From Bacteriovoracaceae bacterium (GTDB lineage Bacteria > Bdellovibrionota > Bacteriovoracia > Bacteriovoracales > Bacteriovoracaceae), in assembly GCA_947440875.1 (NCBI GenBank), contig CANETG010000162.1, positions 1 through 6,258 of the forward strand: DNA of 6,258 nucleotides. Direction: 5' to 3'. The number at the start of each line of letters is the position of its first letter. Within the stretch, counting starts at the first letter, position 1. Below are positions 1 through 5,014 of this stretch, piece after piece. The position numbers and the translations under genes are program-made. The notes under the pieces are model-generated. The model was given only the letters and a program-made list of their open reading frames with translations, had not been told where the DNA came from and searched no databases.

Positions 1-960
1 CACGATTTCTGGATTGTAGCGCTTGAGTTCTTCGAAATCGATATCAAGAATATCAGCAACGTCGTAGAGGTCAGCGTTCCCTTTCACCATGATCTCTTCG
101 TAATCAAGAGCTTTCTCGAAGTTCACTGCATTGAAGCCGAAAACGTCGAGGTTTTTCCCAATGATCGCGAGGGCCATGATTTTAGGAACGTAATTCTTTG
201 TTTCAGGCTTGAGGTATCGGCCTTTGGTTAATTTCCAGAAATCATTCGTTCGGTACATACGGATCGCGCGCCCAATTTTTCCTTCACCAGCGTTGTAACC
301 GGCAGTCGCGAGTTCCCATGAACCGAAAAGATTGTGAAGGGTCTTGAGGTAGTTTGCGGCAGCAATCGTGGCTTTCAGTGGATCTCGCCTCTCATCCACG
401 TAGAAGTCGATATTAAGACCGAATTTTTTTCCCGTCGCAGGCATGAATTGCCAAGGACCAACAGCTTTGGCCCAAGACCGAGCGTGGTTCGTGAATCCTG
501 ACTCTGCCATTGCCAGATAAATGAGATCTCTTGGAAGACCATTATCTGCCATGATTTTCGATAGCACAGGAGCATATCTTCCTGCACGCTGAGTGTAGTT
601 CAAGAAATGCTGACGACCGCGTGGACCAGTAAAAAACTTTACCCAACCAGCGACTTGCTTGTTCCAGGTCACAGGAATATCAAATTTCGTATTATGAAGA
701 CCTAGTTGCGCCACTGCTTCTGGCTCAATTTCGTAAGTCATGAGTGGAGCGGTGAAAGTTTTTTCATGAGCGGAGCCGTGGATACAGCCTTTGCAATTGG
801 GAAGATCAGCTTCAATGAGTTGTTCTTGGACGCGGTAATATTCGGCCTGTTCGGCAATGGTTGGGTTGTATTCTTTCTTCTGAAGAGAGGTTTTTTTGTG
901 AGAACACGCTGTCGAAAGAATCAAAAATATCAGAAATACACTAGTCAGCTTGATCATCAT
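1..960 (-). CDS. mltD: MltD-like membrane-bound lytic murein transglycosylase (lipoprotein), C-terminus outside window
   Basis: Cleaves the glycan strands of peptidoglycan to 1,6-anhydro-muropeptides, probably from the periplasmic face of the outer membrane. The frame is open from 960 to the left edge (320 codons, my translation). Residues 1-19 form a lipoprotein signal peptide ending in a lipobox-like LSTAC, with Cys19 as the lipidation site. Residues about 130-260 are an SLT domain of the MltD type: AMAESGF with catalytic Glu153, GPWQFMP at 168-174, and AGYNAGEGKI at 220-229. The last visible residues (about 290-320) resemble the MltD segment that leads into LysM repeats, so LysM domains probably follow outside the window. 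Two adjacent ATGs (960 and 957) are possible starts; AAGGAAG at 970-964 lies 3 and 6 nt upstream respectively, so 957 may be used. Oddity: a CKGC pair at residues 56-59 in the linker before the catalytic domain. The gene is divergent from the exported-protein gene at 1228. Family assignment is firm; the exact orthology to E. coli MltD is inferred. Confidence 0.93.
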   Translation of the reverse strand, partial: MMIKLTSVFLIFLILSTACSHKKTSLQKKEYNPTIAEQAEYYRVQEQLIEADLPNCKGCIHGSAHEKTFTAPLMTYEIEPEAVAQLGLHNTKFDIPVTWNKQVAGWVKFFTGPRGRQHFLNYTQRAGRYAPVLSKIMADNGLPRDLIYLAMAESGFTNHARSWAKAVGPWQFMPATGKKFGLNIDFYVDERRDPLKATIAAANYLKTLHNLFGSWELATAGYNAGEGKIGRAIRMYRTNDFWKLTKGRYLKPETKNYVPKIMALAIIGKNLDVFGFNAVNFEKALDYEEIMVKGNADLYDVADILDIDFEELKRYNPEIV

Positions 961-963
961 TAA

Positions 964-970
964 CTTCCTT
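964..970 (-). promoter_or_regulatory. SD of the MltD-like gene
   Basis: Read on the minus strand, AAGGAAG lies 3 nt before the ATG at 960 and 6 nt before the ATG at 957. The spacing favours 957, one codon inside the longest reading; either start leaves the lipobox intact. Confidence 0.6.
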
Positions 971-1058
971 AATCTTCCTGAAGTAGGCAGTACTCCATCC
1001 ATACCAGAATAATTCAACGAAGGTTTCTCACATACTCGGAAAATATGTGCCCCTACGT

Positions 1059-1081
1059 CTGAATGCCGTCTGGACATTCAG
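1059..1081. repeat. Inverted repeat CTGAATG / CATTCAG, 9-nt spacer
   Basis: A perfect 7-bp inverted repeat: CTGAATG at 1059-1065 and CATTCAG at 1075-1081. No T-run follows on either strand, so it does not look like an intrinsic terminator. It lies 3 bp from the next repeat, and together they could be operator half-sites or stem-loops of a transcribed leader. Confidence 0.6.
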
Positions 1082-1084
1082 TCA

Positions 1085-1113
1085 CTTGGACCGTCAGTTC
1101 TTGTCGGACCAAG
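1085..1113. repeat. 29-bp imperfect palindrome, strong hairpin potential
   Basis: Arms 1085-1096 (starting CTTGG) and 1102-1113 (ending CCAAG) pair over 10 of 12 positions, with an A-A and a T-T mismatch and a short GTTCT loop. GGACCGTC and GTCGGACC within it are near mirror copies. No T-run follows, which argues against a simple rho-independent terminator. As RNA it would fold stably; as DNA it could bind a dimeric regulator. Confidence 0.65.
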
Positions 1114-1150
1114 GGCCCTTTACATAAACACGAACCGATGCGTTTTTAAA

Positions 1151-1169
1151 GTTGAGAACAATGCTCAAC
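1151..1169. repeat. Inverted repeat GTTGAG / CTCAAC, 7-nt spacer
   Basis: A perfect 6-bp inverted repeat, GTTGAG at 1151-1156 and CTCAAC at 1164-1169. It overlaps the best -35-like hexamer (TTGAGA, 1152-1157) upstream of the exported-protein gene, a position where a bound repressor would block RNA polymerase. That role is inferred from position only. Confidence 0.5.
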
Positions 1170-1177
1170 CATAAACT
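1152..1177 (+). promoter_or_regulatory. Possible weak promoter for the exported-protein gene
   Basis: TTGAGA at 1152-1157 matches the -35 consensus at 5 of 6 positions. The -10 region is poor: TAAACT at 1172-1177 matches 4 of 6 but with a short 14-nt spacer. It is listed because it overlaps an inverted repeat and sits just ahead of the SD at 1184. The call is weak. Confidence 0.2.
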
Positions 1178-1183
1178 AAAAAC

Positions 1184-1190
1184 AGGAGGG
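1184..1190 (+). promoter_or_regulatory. Strong SD (AGGAGGG) far from the annotated ATG
   Basis: AGGAGGG is a near-perfect complement to the 16S rRNA 3' end but lies 37 nt before the ATG at 1228, too far to serve it directly. It is 7 nt before an in-frame CTG (1198) and 11 nt before a GTG (1202) that opens an 8-codon ORF ending on the ATG. The frame of the downstream gene is open back to the TAA at 1177-1179. Confidence 0.6.
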
Positions 1191-1201
1191 ACTTCGGCTG
1201 A

Positions 1202-1228
1202 GTGTCTCTCGGTGCTATCATTGGGTAA
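1202..1228 (+). CDS. Possible 8-codon leader peptide coupled to the exported-protein gene
   Basis: GTG at 1202 opens an eight-codon frame (MSLGAIIG) ending in TAA at 1226-1228. The last A of the stop is the first base of the ATG of the next gene, a TAATG arrangement typical of translational coupling. The strong SD at 1184-1190 is 11 nt upstream, slightly long but usable. Ribosomes finishing this ORF could re-initiate on the downstream ATG, which has no SD of its own. The peptide has no attenuator-like run of one amino acid. It could equally be a chance reading; an extended protein starting at CTG 1198 is the main alternative. Confidence 0.3.
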   Translation: MSLGAIIG

Positions 1229-1752
1229 TGTCTAAACTCATCATGATCTTGCCATGGCTCATCATTATCTTTCAACCTTTAAACGCAAAAGTTGAAGCAC
1301 CTAATTACAATTTCAGTGTCGACACGCTTCAAGACTTCATACCGGGAACCGCAATTGAGTCGATAGAAAAAAAATACGGCAAAGGAAGTCTTGAAAGAAA
1401 TTTTAGAGGAGCACAAACTCAAAAGTTTTTTGTCTCGCACATCCGTTACAAGTTTCCTGTGTTGGTCCAGGTAGCCGAGGGCAAGGTTCTGGATATGTAT
1501 GCAAAACTTCCGAGCTACTTTCTTCACGATATTTTTTTGCAATCGCTCGTGAATAGAATCGGGAAACAGACCACGTATAAGAAGACTGGTGAACACGCTC
1601 ATTACGTTTGGGACAATCAAGAGGTCAAGCACATCTACGATGGGGCGTGTACCATTACCTGTTTTCCGATATTCTATGCGGTTGAAAAAAAAGACTCACC
1701 AGCTCCTTCGATTTTAATGCAAATGAAGAACACCGGCGGAAAACGGGATTAG
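1228..1752 (+). CDS. Exported protein of unknown function, 174 aa
   Basis: I do not recognise this protein. Residues 1-20 look like a Sec signal peptide: Lys3, a hydrophobic core at about 4-15 (LIMILPWLIIIF), and a possible cleavage site after LNA (residue 20). No lipobox Cys is present, so it should be released into the periplasm or outside. The mature part is about 154 residues, basic, with alternating hydrophobic stretches suggesting beta structure. The segment PGTAIESIEKKYGKG (39-53) faintly recalls the first helix of BamE/SmpA-like domains, not enough for a family call. Cys141 and Cys145 (CTITC) could form a disulfide. The ATG lacks a close SD (see the SD at 1184-1190). The gene is convergent with lgt, the two stop codons overlapping. 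That it is a real gene is supported by the signal peptide and by its tight fit between neighbours. Confidence 0.75.
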   Translation: MSKLIMILPWLIIIFQPLNAKVEAPNYNFSVDTLQDFIPGTAIESIEKKYGKGSLERNFRGAQTQKFFVSHIRYKFPVLVQVAEGKVLDMYAKLPSYFLHDIFLQSLVNRIGKQTTYKKTGEHAHYVWDNQEVKHIYDGACTITCFPIFYAVEKKDSPAPSILMQMKNTGGKRD

Positions 1753-2543
1753 GTTCGCATGGGATTTGGAATCCGGTACGACTGAGAGTGCCGGAAAACT
1801 CCGTACGCAATAGGTAACATGATGAGGCAGAGAATTTGTCCCATCGTGAGGAATCCAAAATAATATCCCAGTTGCGGATCTGGTTCGCGAAAGAATTCGA
1901 CGATAAATCTCATGACCCCGTAGCCACCAACAAATAGTGCGCCGGCCACGCCGTAATATTTTTGTTTCCGGTGTACGATGAAAACAAGCACAGCGAGGAT
2001 GATTCCTTCAAGGACTGCCTCGTACAGCTGAGAGGCATGCCGAGGAAACGGTCCGCCTCCCGGAAATACAACTCCGGCCCAACTGTCAGTGACTCGTCCG
2101 TAAAGTTCCCCGTTGATGTAATTCCCTACTCTCCCCCAGAAAAGCCCCTGAGTTCCGGCGATCGCTAAGCAGTCTGAGATTTGATAAAAATTCACGTTAT
2201 GTCTTTTGGCAAAAATCCATGTCCCAAAACACAAACCGGCGAGCGCGCCATGAAAAGAGAGGCCACCCTTCCACACCGATAATATTTCACCGAGATTGAC
2301 CGAGTAATATTCCCAGTTGTAGACGAAGACGTACGCGAGTCTGGCACCAAAAAACATGCCGATGATCATCCAAGTAACATACTTATCGATGGTCTCTGCC
2401 GGGAGCGGCCATACTTTTTTATTTGAGAGATATTTGAGAAGAAGCCCGGCAATGAGAAAGCCAATGACGTACATTGTCCCATACCAACGGACCTGCAGGG
2501 GACCGACAGAAAAAACAACCGGATCAATCCAATTTTGTTCCAT
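1749..2543 (-). CDS. lgt: Prolipoprotein diacylglyceryl transferase
   Basis: Inner-membrane enzyme that transfers diacylglycerol from phosphatidylglycerol to the lipobox cysteine of prolipoproteins, the first step of lipoprotein maturation. The 264-residue length is typical for the family, and several hydrophobic segments fit the usual seven-helix topology. Family motifs are present in order: WYGTMYVIGF at 20-29, GGLSFHG at 93-99 (His98), the signature GRVGNYINGELYGR at 137-150 (Arg138, Asn141, Glu146), RHASQLYEA at 168-176 (Ala170 where RHPSQLYE is common), and RFIVEFFREPD at 212-222 (Arg212 and Glu216, matching E. coli Arg239 and Glu243). The start at 2543 gives the expected N-terminus with the DPVVFSVGP motif. 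It lies 9 bp after the stop of the 259-codon gene, and the only SD-like bases (AAAGG) are too close to the ATG, so translation may rely on coupling. All visible catalytic residues are intact. Confidence 0.98.
   Translation of the reverse strand: MEQNWIDPVVFSVGPLQVRWYGTMYVIGFLIAGLLLKYLSNKKVWPLPAETIDKYVTWMIIGMFFGARLAYVFVYNWEYYSVNLGEILSVWKGGLSFHGALAGLCFGTWIFAKRHNVNFYQISDCLAIAGTQGLFWGRVGNYINGELYGRVTDSWAGVVFPGGGPFPRHASQLYEAVLEGIILAVLVFIVHRKQKYYGVAGALFVGGYGVMRFIVEFFREPDPQLGYYFGFLTMGQILCLIMLPIAYGVFRHSQSYRIPNPMRT
1772..1795. repeat. Hairpin near the convergent gene junction
   Basis: TCCGGTAC (1772-1779) and GTGCCGGA (1788-1795) pair over 8 positions, one of them G-T, around an 8-nt loop. It lies inside the last codons of lgt and about 20 nt past the stop of the plus-strand gene. 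There is no T-run on either side, so it is at best a weak or factor-assisted terminator for the plus-strand transcript. It could also be incidental coding sequence. Confidence 0.35.
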
Positions 2544-2552
2544 GCCTTTAGG

Positions 2553-3332
2553 TTAGACACTCTGAATTGGTTCGTAAACCGCATAACTTGCCATCACACC
2601 CGCACTCAAGGAGTAAATGGAGCGCTTCATCGCGGGAGTGATCCCAGTGAAGCTCAAAAGACACGAGCTCACGGAGAGGTAACTAATCAGTTCCTCGCGC
2701 GAAATATGAGATGAGGTTCTTGCCTCTGTGTCTCGGCGAAAAACTTTGAGATTATTCCCGATGCGCATCTCACCACCCTGAGAGAAAATAGTTTTTCTTT
2801 CAAAATCAATAAGAACAGACTCTCCAAAAGACTGGGCTTGCTTCATCATGATCACCGCACCGTCTTTCACCGTGCCCCAGTAACAAAGGACACCCATGTC
2901 GGCGAGCGCACTCGCAAGGAATCTTGCCAGAACAACCCGAAGTCCGATCATTTGATCTGTGTGGGTGATATCAGAACTTACGGCGAGGTCCCAAAGATTG
3001 CGACTCGTCGGCATCGCAAGCAGACCCACCTTCCGGTAAGTATAAACAGGGAGACCATTCATATAGGAGAGACTTTCCATTCCGTATTTATCGAGAAGAT
3101 CTGATCCGGAAATCTGCATTTGAACTTTGGGCCCAGCGCTTTGCACAGTCAGAATGCGAGAATGTGCCTTTTGGAGCGATATTTTTTTCACTTCACCGTC
3201 GGTGAGGAGAGAGAAACCCATTTCACCCAAAAGATGCAGGAACTTAGGATTTCCCTCATCAGCGCTTACCCTGATGTAAACGGGATACTGGTGAAGCTTT
3301 CTGTACTGATAATAGTTCCAACGCTGTTCCAT
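2553..3332 (-). CDS. Conserved-looking hypothetical protein upstream of lgt, 259 aa
   Basis: I do not recognise this protein. It has no signal peptide or clear transmembrane helix and is probably cytoplasmic. The N-terminus (residues 1-60) is polar and aromatic-rich, beginning MEQRWNYYQY, and contains an LLGEMGFSLLTDGEV segment (34-48). A long amphipathic stretch at about 128-163 and a semi-hydrophobic C-terminal part at about 220-255 could pack or touch the membrane. PxxI/V-type beta segments at 17-21 and 95-99 suggest a mixed alpha/beta fold. The start is well supported: AGAGAGG (3345-3339) lies 6 nt before the ATG. The stop is 9 bp before lgt, so the two are almost certainly co-transcribed. 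That position hints at a role in lipoprotein or envelope physiology, but no function can be assigned. Confidence 0.85.
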   Translation of the reverse strand: MEQRWNYYQYRKLHQYPVYIRVSADEGNPKFLHLLGEMGFSLLTDGEVKKISLQKAHSRILTVQSAGPKVQMQISGSDLLDKYGMESLSYMNGLPVYTYRKVGLLAMPTSRNLWDLAVSSDITHTDQMIGLRVVLARFLASALADMGVLCYWGTVKDGAVIMMKQAQSFGESVLIDFERKTIFSQGGEMRIGNNLKVFRRDTEARTSSHISREELISYLSVSSCLLSFTGITPAMKRSIYSLSAGVMASYAVYEPIQSV

Positions 3333-3338
3333 GGAGGA

Positions 3339-3345
3339 CCTCTCT
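3339..3345 (-). promoter_or_regulatory. SD of the 259-codon gene
   Basis: On the minus strand AGAGAGG is followed by 6 nt and the ATG at 3332. Good sequence and spacing fix this start. Confidence 0.75.
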
Positions 3346-3382
3346 ACAACTCTCTTCGGAGAAGGAGAGAAAATACTGAGAA

Positions 3383-3394
3383 AGGCGAACGCCT
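3383..3394. repeat. 12-bp palindrome AGGCG-AA-CGCCT, possible operator
   Basis: Perfect 5-bp arms around a 2-bp centre. It lies about 70 bp upstream of the -24 element of the sigma-54-type promoter and about 50 bp upstream of the minus-strand start. Both distances suit a regulator site: an upstream activating sequence for a sigma-54 activator, or an operator for the lgt operon. Only one copy is seen, whereas activator sites usually come in pairs. Confidence 0.4.
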
Positions 3395-3463
3395 AAAGTT
3401 TGGACGGCCTGTTCAAAAAGCAAGCGATTTGAGACTGAAAAGGAGCGTTAAATTGTCCTAGCG

Positions 3464-3479
3464 TGGCACTCAATTTGCT
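3464..3479 (+). promoter_or_regulatory. Sigma-54 (RpoN) -24/-12 promoter
   Basis: TGGCAC at 3464-3469, a 5-nt spacer, and TTGCT at 3475-3479. The known consensus is TGGCAC-N5-TTGCW, so all eleven core positions match, with exactly 10 nt between the GG and GC dinucleotides. The usual G directly after CAC is T here. It points toward the 70-residue gene and the ABC operon. With C3478 as -12, transcription would start at about 3490, next to the ATG at 3491. Known requirement: an ATP-dependent enhancer-binding activator; none is encoded in this window. Confidence 0.65.
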
Positions 3480-3490
3480 AAACATCAGGC

Positions 3491-3703
3491 ATGGAATTAA
3501 CTTCCGAGCAAAAGCTCACCATCTTCATTTCCTCGCATCCTCGGTTTCAAGAGAAAAATCTCCTAAAAGTAAGGCATGCGCTCTCCCAGGAAATCCTTTC
3601 TTCAAACCTGCCAGAAAGTCGGCGCAGCTGGCTGCTTCACCTTTTAACTCACGCCCACACACCCCAAGAAGTGTCAGACCTCATCAATCAAGTACTTTGT
3701 TGA
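3491..3703 (+). CDS. Small orphan protein, 70 aa, first gene of the plus-strand cluster
   Basis: I do not recognise this protein. It is mostly predicted helical, rich in Leu, Ser and charged residues, has no signal peptide or membrane segment, and ends in Cys70. Residues 56-69 (HTPQEVSDLINQVL) look like a real amphipathic helix, which favours this frame over the overlapping frame at 3463-3723, whose translation is basic and low in structure. The ATG at 3491 is the only possible ATG/GTG/TTG start before the upstream TAA at 3479-3481, and it has no SD. The sigma-54-type promoter would begin the transcript about one base before this ATG, so a leaderless message is possible. The permease gene follows after 72 bp. 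A small regulator or accessory of the transporter is a guess from position; it may also not be translated. Confidence 0.5.
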   Translation: MELTSEQKLTIFISSHPRFQEKNLLKVRHALSQEILSSNLPESRRSWLLHLLTHAHTPQEVSDLINQVLC

Positions 3704-3723
3704 ATATCTGTGAGTCTTTCTAG

Positions 3724-3748
3724 GCCATCCTCTTTAGACTAAGATGGC
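3724..3748. repeat. Inverted repeat GCCATC / GATGGC between the small gene and permease 1
   Basis: A perfect 6-bp inverted repeat (3724-3729 and 3743-3748) with a 13-nt spacer that contains a second small palindrome, TTAGACTAA (3734-3742). No T-run follows (AACTTAAAACCC), so a classic terminator is not supported. It may be an operator or a processing or attenuating stem in the leader of the permease gene. Confidence 0.4.
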
Positions 3749-3775
3749 AACTTAAAACCCTATACCGCGGCCCTC

Positions 3776-5014
3776 ATGTTCAACGATGAAAATCTCTACT
3801 TATTCAAGTTTGCATACCGGAGTATCCTCAGAAATCGAGGAAGGAGTTTCTTCATTGGATTTTCTGTTTCTCTTGCAGTTTTTATTGCTGTTTGGGTCCT
3901 CGCTTTTTTTGATGGTGTGAACGGGCAGATTCAAACCGCTGTCGTCAACACCAACACTGGATTTTATCAGCTCCAAGAAAAATCTTACGCACGCACGACC
4001 GATGCCAGTCATCCCCTCCCCTTTCATTCAGAGATCGAAAAAAAATTTCGCGACCAAGGGATCCATCAGTTTTCACCCGAGATCGTCGTTGATGCTAATA
4101 TCTCTGCCCCAGAGGGCAATGCTGCTTTAGTCGTGCTCGGAATTGTCCCGGAACTTCATCAAAATTTTTTAGGCGTCGCTGGGAGCATCACTCAGGGAAA
4201 ATTCATTGAGGAATCTGACAGTGAAGGGATCGTCATCGGACAAGAGCTCGCGGCCATCTTCAAATACAAGCCGGGCGACCAGATGGTCGTGAATTACCAA
4301 GACGTAAATGGTGAGCTTCGGTCAGAAATCCTCACGGTCCGCGGGATCTACCACTTCAGTAGCAACTCGTTTGAAAAGCGCTTCGCTTACACGAGTCAAA
4401 AAACTATCCAACGATTATTTCTGAATAAGGAAATGGATTCCGTTCTTTATAATCGGATTCCTTTCATGGCACGAGATCTTTCCACGCAGGAAAATTTTAA
4501 GTCTATGTTCAGCAATGAAACTGAAGTGCTAAAAACATGGAAGGATCTGAATCCCGAAATGTCGGTTGTGATCGAGTTCAATGATGGGATGATCAAGTTT
4601 TTCTTCATCATCATTGGAGTGACTATCATGATGACAATTCTGACTCCCATTCAGATGCTCTGGCAGGAGCGACTTCCGGAGCTCCGGATGATGAATATTC
4701 TCGGGGTCGTGAAAAAGAGGTTCTGGAAAATCGGATTCTTTGAAGTCATCCAGATGATTCTCTTGTCAGGCATAGCGTCCAGTCTTCTCCTGACTGTCAT
4801 CCTCACTATCCAGTCAAAAACAGGTGTCGATTTTCGGCACCAACAGCAAGGTTTAAATATTGAGCGGGCGGGAATTAAACTCACCGGAGTGGTCTACCCG
4901 ATCTTTTCAGCGAATCAGATTTTAGTCACCTTCGGATTCATCATTTTTGTCATGTTTTTTTCCTACTTCTGGGCGATCCATCGGACTTTAAAAAAATTGG
5001 ACATCTCAGAATGA
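3776..5014 (+). CDS. FtsX/LolCE-type ABC transporter permease 1, 412 aa
   Basis: Inner-membrane permease of the MacB/LolCE/FtsX class (type VII ABC exporters), which use cytoplasmic ATP hydrolysis to move a large periplasmic domain rather than to pump solutes through a channel. Architecture: a short cytoplasmic elbow with KFAYRS (11-16), TM1 at about 24-45, a periplasmic domain at about 46-272 (MacB_PCD-like), then an FtsX domain with TM2 about 274-296, TM3 about 325-345 and TM4 about 382-401. The ERLPELRMMNILG segment (298-310) between TM2 and TM3 is the family's coupling loop that contacts the ATPase. The length is close to E. coli LolE and LolC. There is no visible SD; the upstream frame is stopped at 3740-3742 with no ATG, GTG or TTG before 3776. 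It overlaps the next permease by 4 bp. A lipoprotein-release role is plausible from length, architecture and nearby lgt, but a MacB-like or other substrate is not excluded. Confidence 0.9.
   Translation: MFNDENLYLFKFAYRSILRNRGRSFFIGFSVSLAVFIAVWVLAFFDGVNGQIQTAVVNTNTGFYQLQEKSYARTTDASHPLPFHSEIEKKFRDQGIHQFSPEIVVDANISAPEGNAALVVLGIVPELHQNFLGVAGSITQGKFIEESDSEGIVIGQELAAIFKYKPGDQMVVNYQDVNGELRSEILTVRGIYHFSSNSFEKRFAYTSQKTIQRLFLNKEMDSVLYNRIPFMARDLSTQENFKSMFSNETEVLKTWKDLNPEMSVVIEFNDGMIKFFFIIIGVTIMMTILTPIQMLWQERLPELRMMNILGVVKKRFWKIGFFEVIQMILLSGIASSLLLTVILTIQSKTGVDFRHQQQGLNIERAGIKLTGVVYPIFSANQILVTFGFIIFVMFFSYFWAIHRTLKKLDISE

Larger units (their letters stand above)
961..1227. other. Divergent intergenic region rich in inverted repeats
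   Basis: This 267-bp stretch separates the divergent starts at 960 (minus) and 1228 (plus). I see no credible protein gene of ordinary length in it. It holds three consecutive inverted repeats (1059-1081, 1085-1113, 1151-1169), the short perfect palindrome AAGGGCCCTT at 1111-1120, and a strong SD at 1184-1190. It must contain the promoters of both flanking genes. The repeats could be operators for a shared regulator, a structured 5' leader, or a small RNA; the sequence alone does not decide. Confidence 0.7.
3333..3490. other. Divergent intergenic region between the lgt operon and the ABC-transporter operon
   Basis: This 158-bp region separates the starts at 3332 (minus) and 3491 (plus). It contains the SD of the minus-strand operon, the palindrome at 3383-3394 and the sigma-54-type promoter at 3464-3479. 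I found no convincing sigma-70 promoter for the minus operon; the region around the palindrome (minus-strand TATTTT just downstream) is the most likely place but matches poorly. Confidence 0.7.

Noticed and set aside
706..963. 85-codon plus-strand frame
   Set aside because: It is antisense to the MltD-like gene, whose signal peptide and catalytic motifs clearly identify the coding strand.
986..1001. Minus-strand GG-N10-GC resembling a second sigma-54 promoter for the MltD-like gene
   Set aside because: TGGATG-N5-CTGCC keeps the GG and GC spacing, but only six of the eleven core positions match, so it is well within chance.
1685..1693. Run of eight A (T on the minus strand) just past the end of lgt as a terminator
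   Set aside because: No stable hairpin precedes the T-run on the minus strand, and the A-run encodes Lys codons in the plus-strand gene.
3351..3362. TCTC-TTCG-GAGA mini-hairpin in the leader of the minus-strand operon
   Set aside because: A four-pair stem in a purine/pyrimidine-rich tract is likely by chance, and the UUCG loop would form only on the plus-strand RNA, which is not expected to be transcribed there.
3463..3723. Overlapping 86-codon frame starting with GTG
   Set aside because: It starts inside the -24 promoter element, lacks a spaced SD, and its product is basic and low in structure. The frame at 3491 gives a more protein-like translation.
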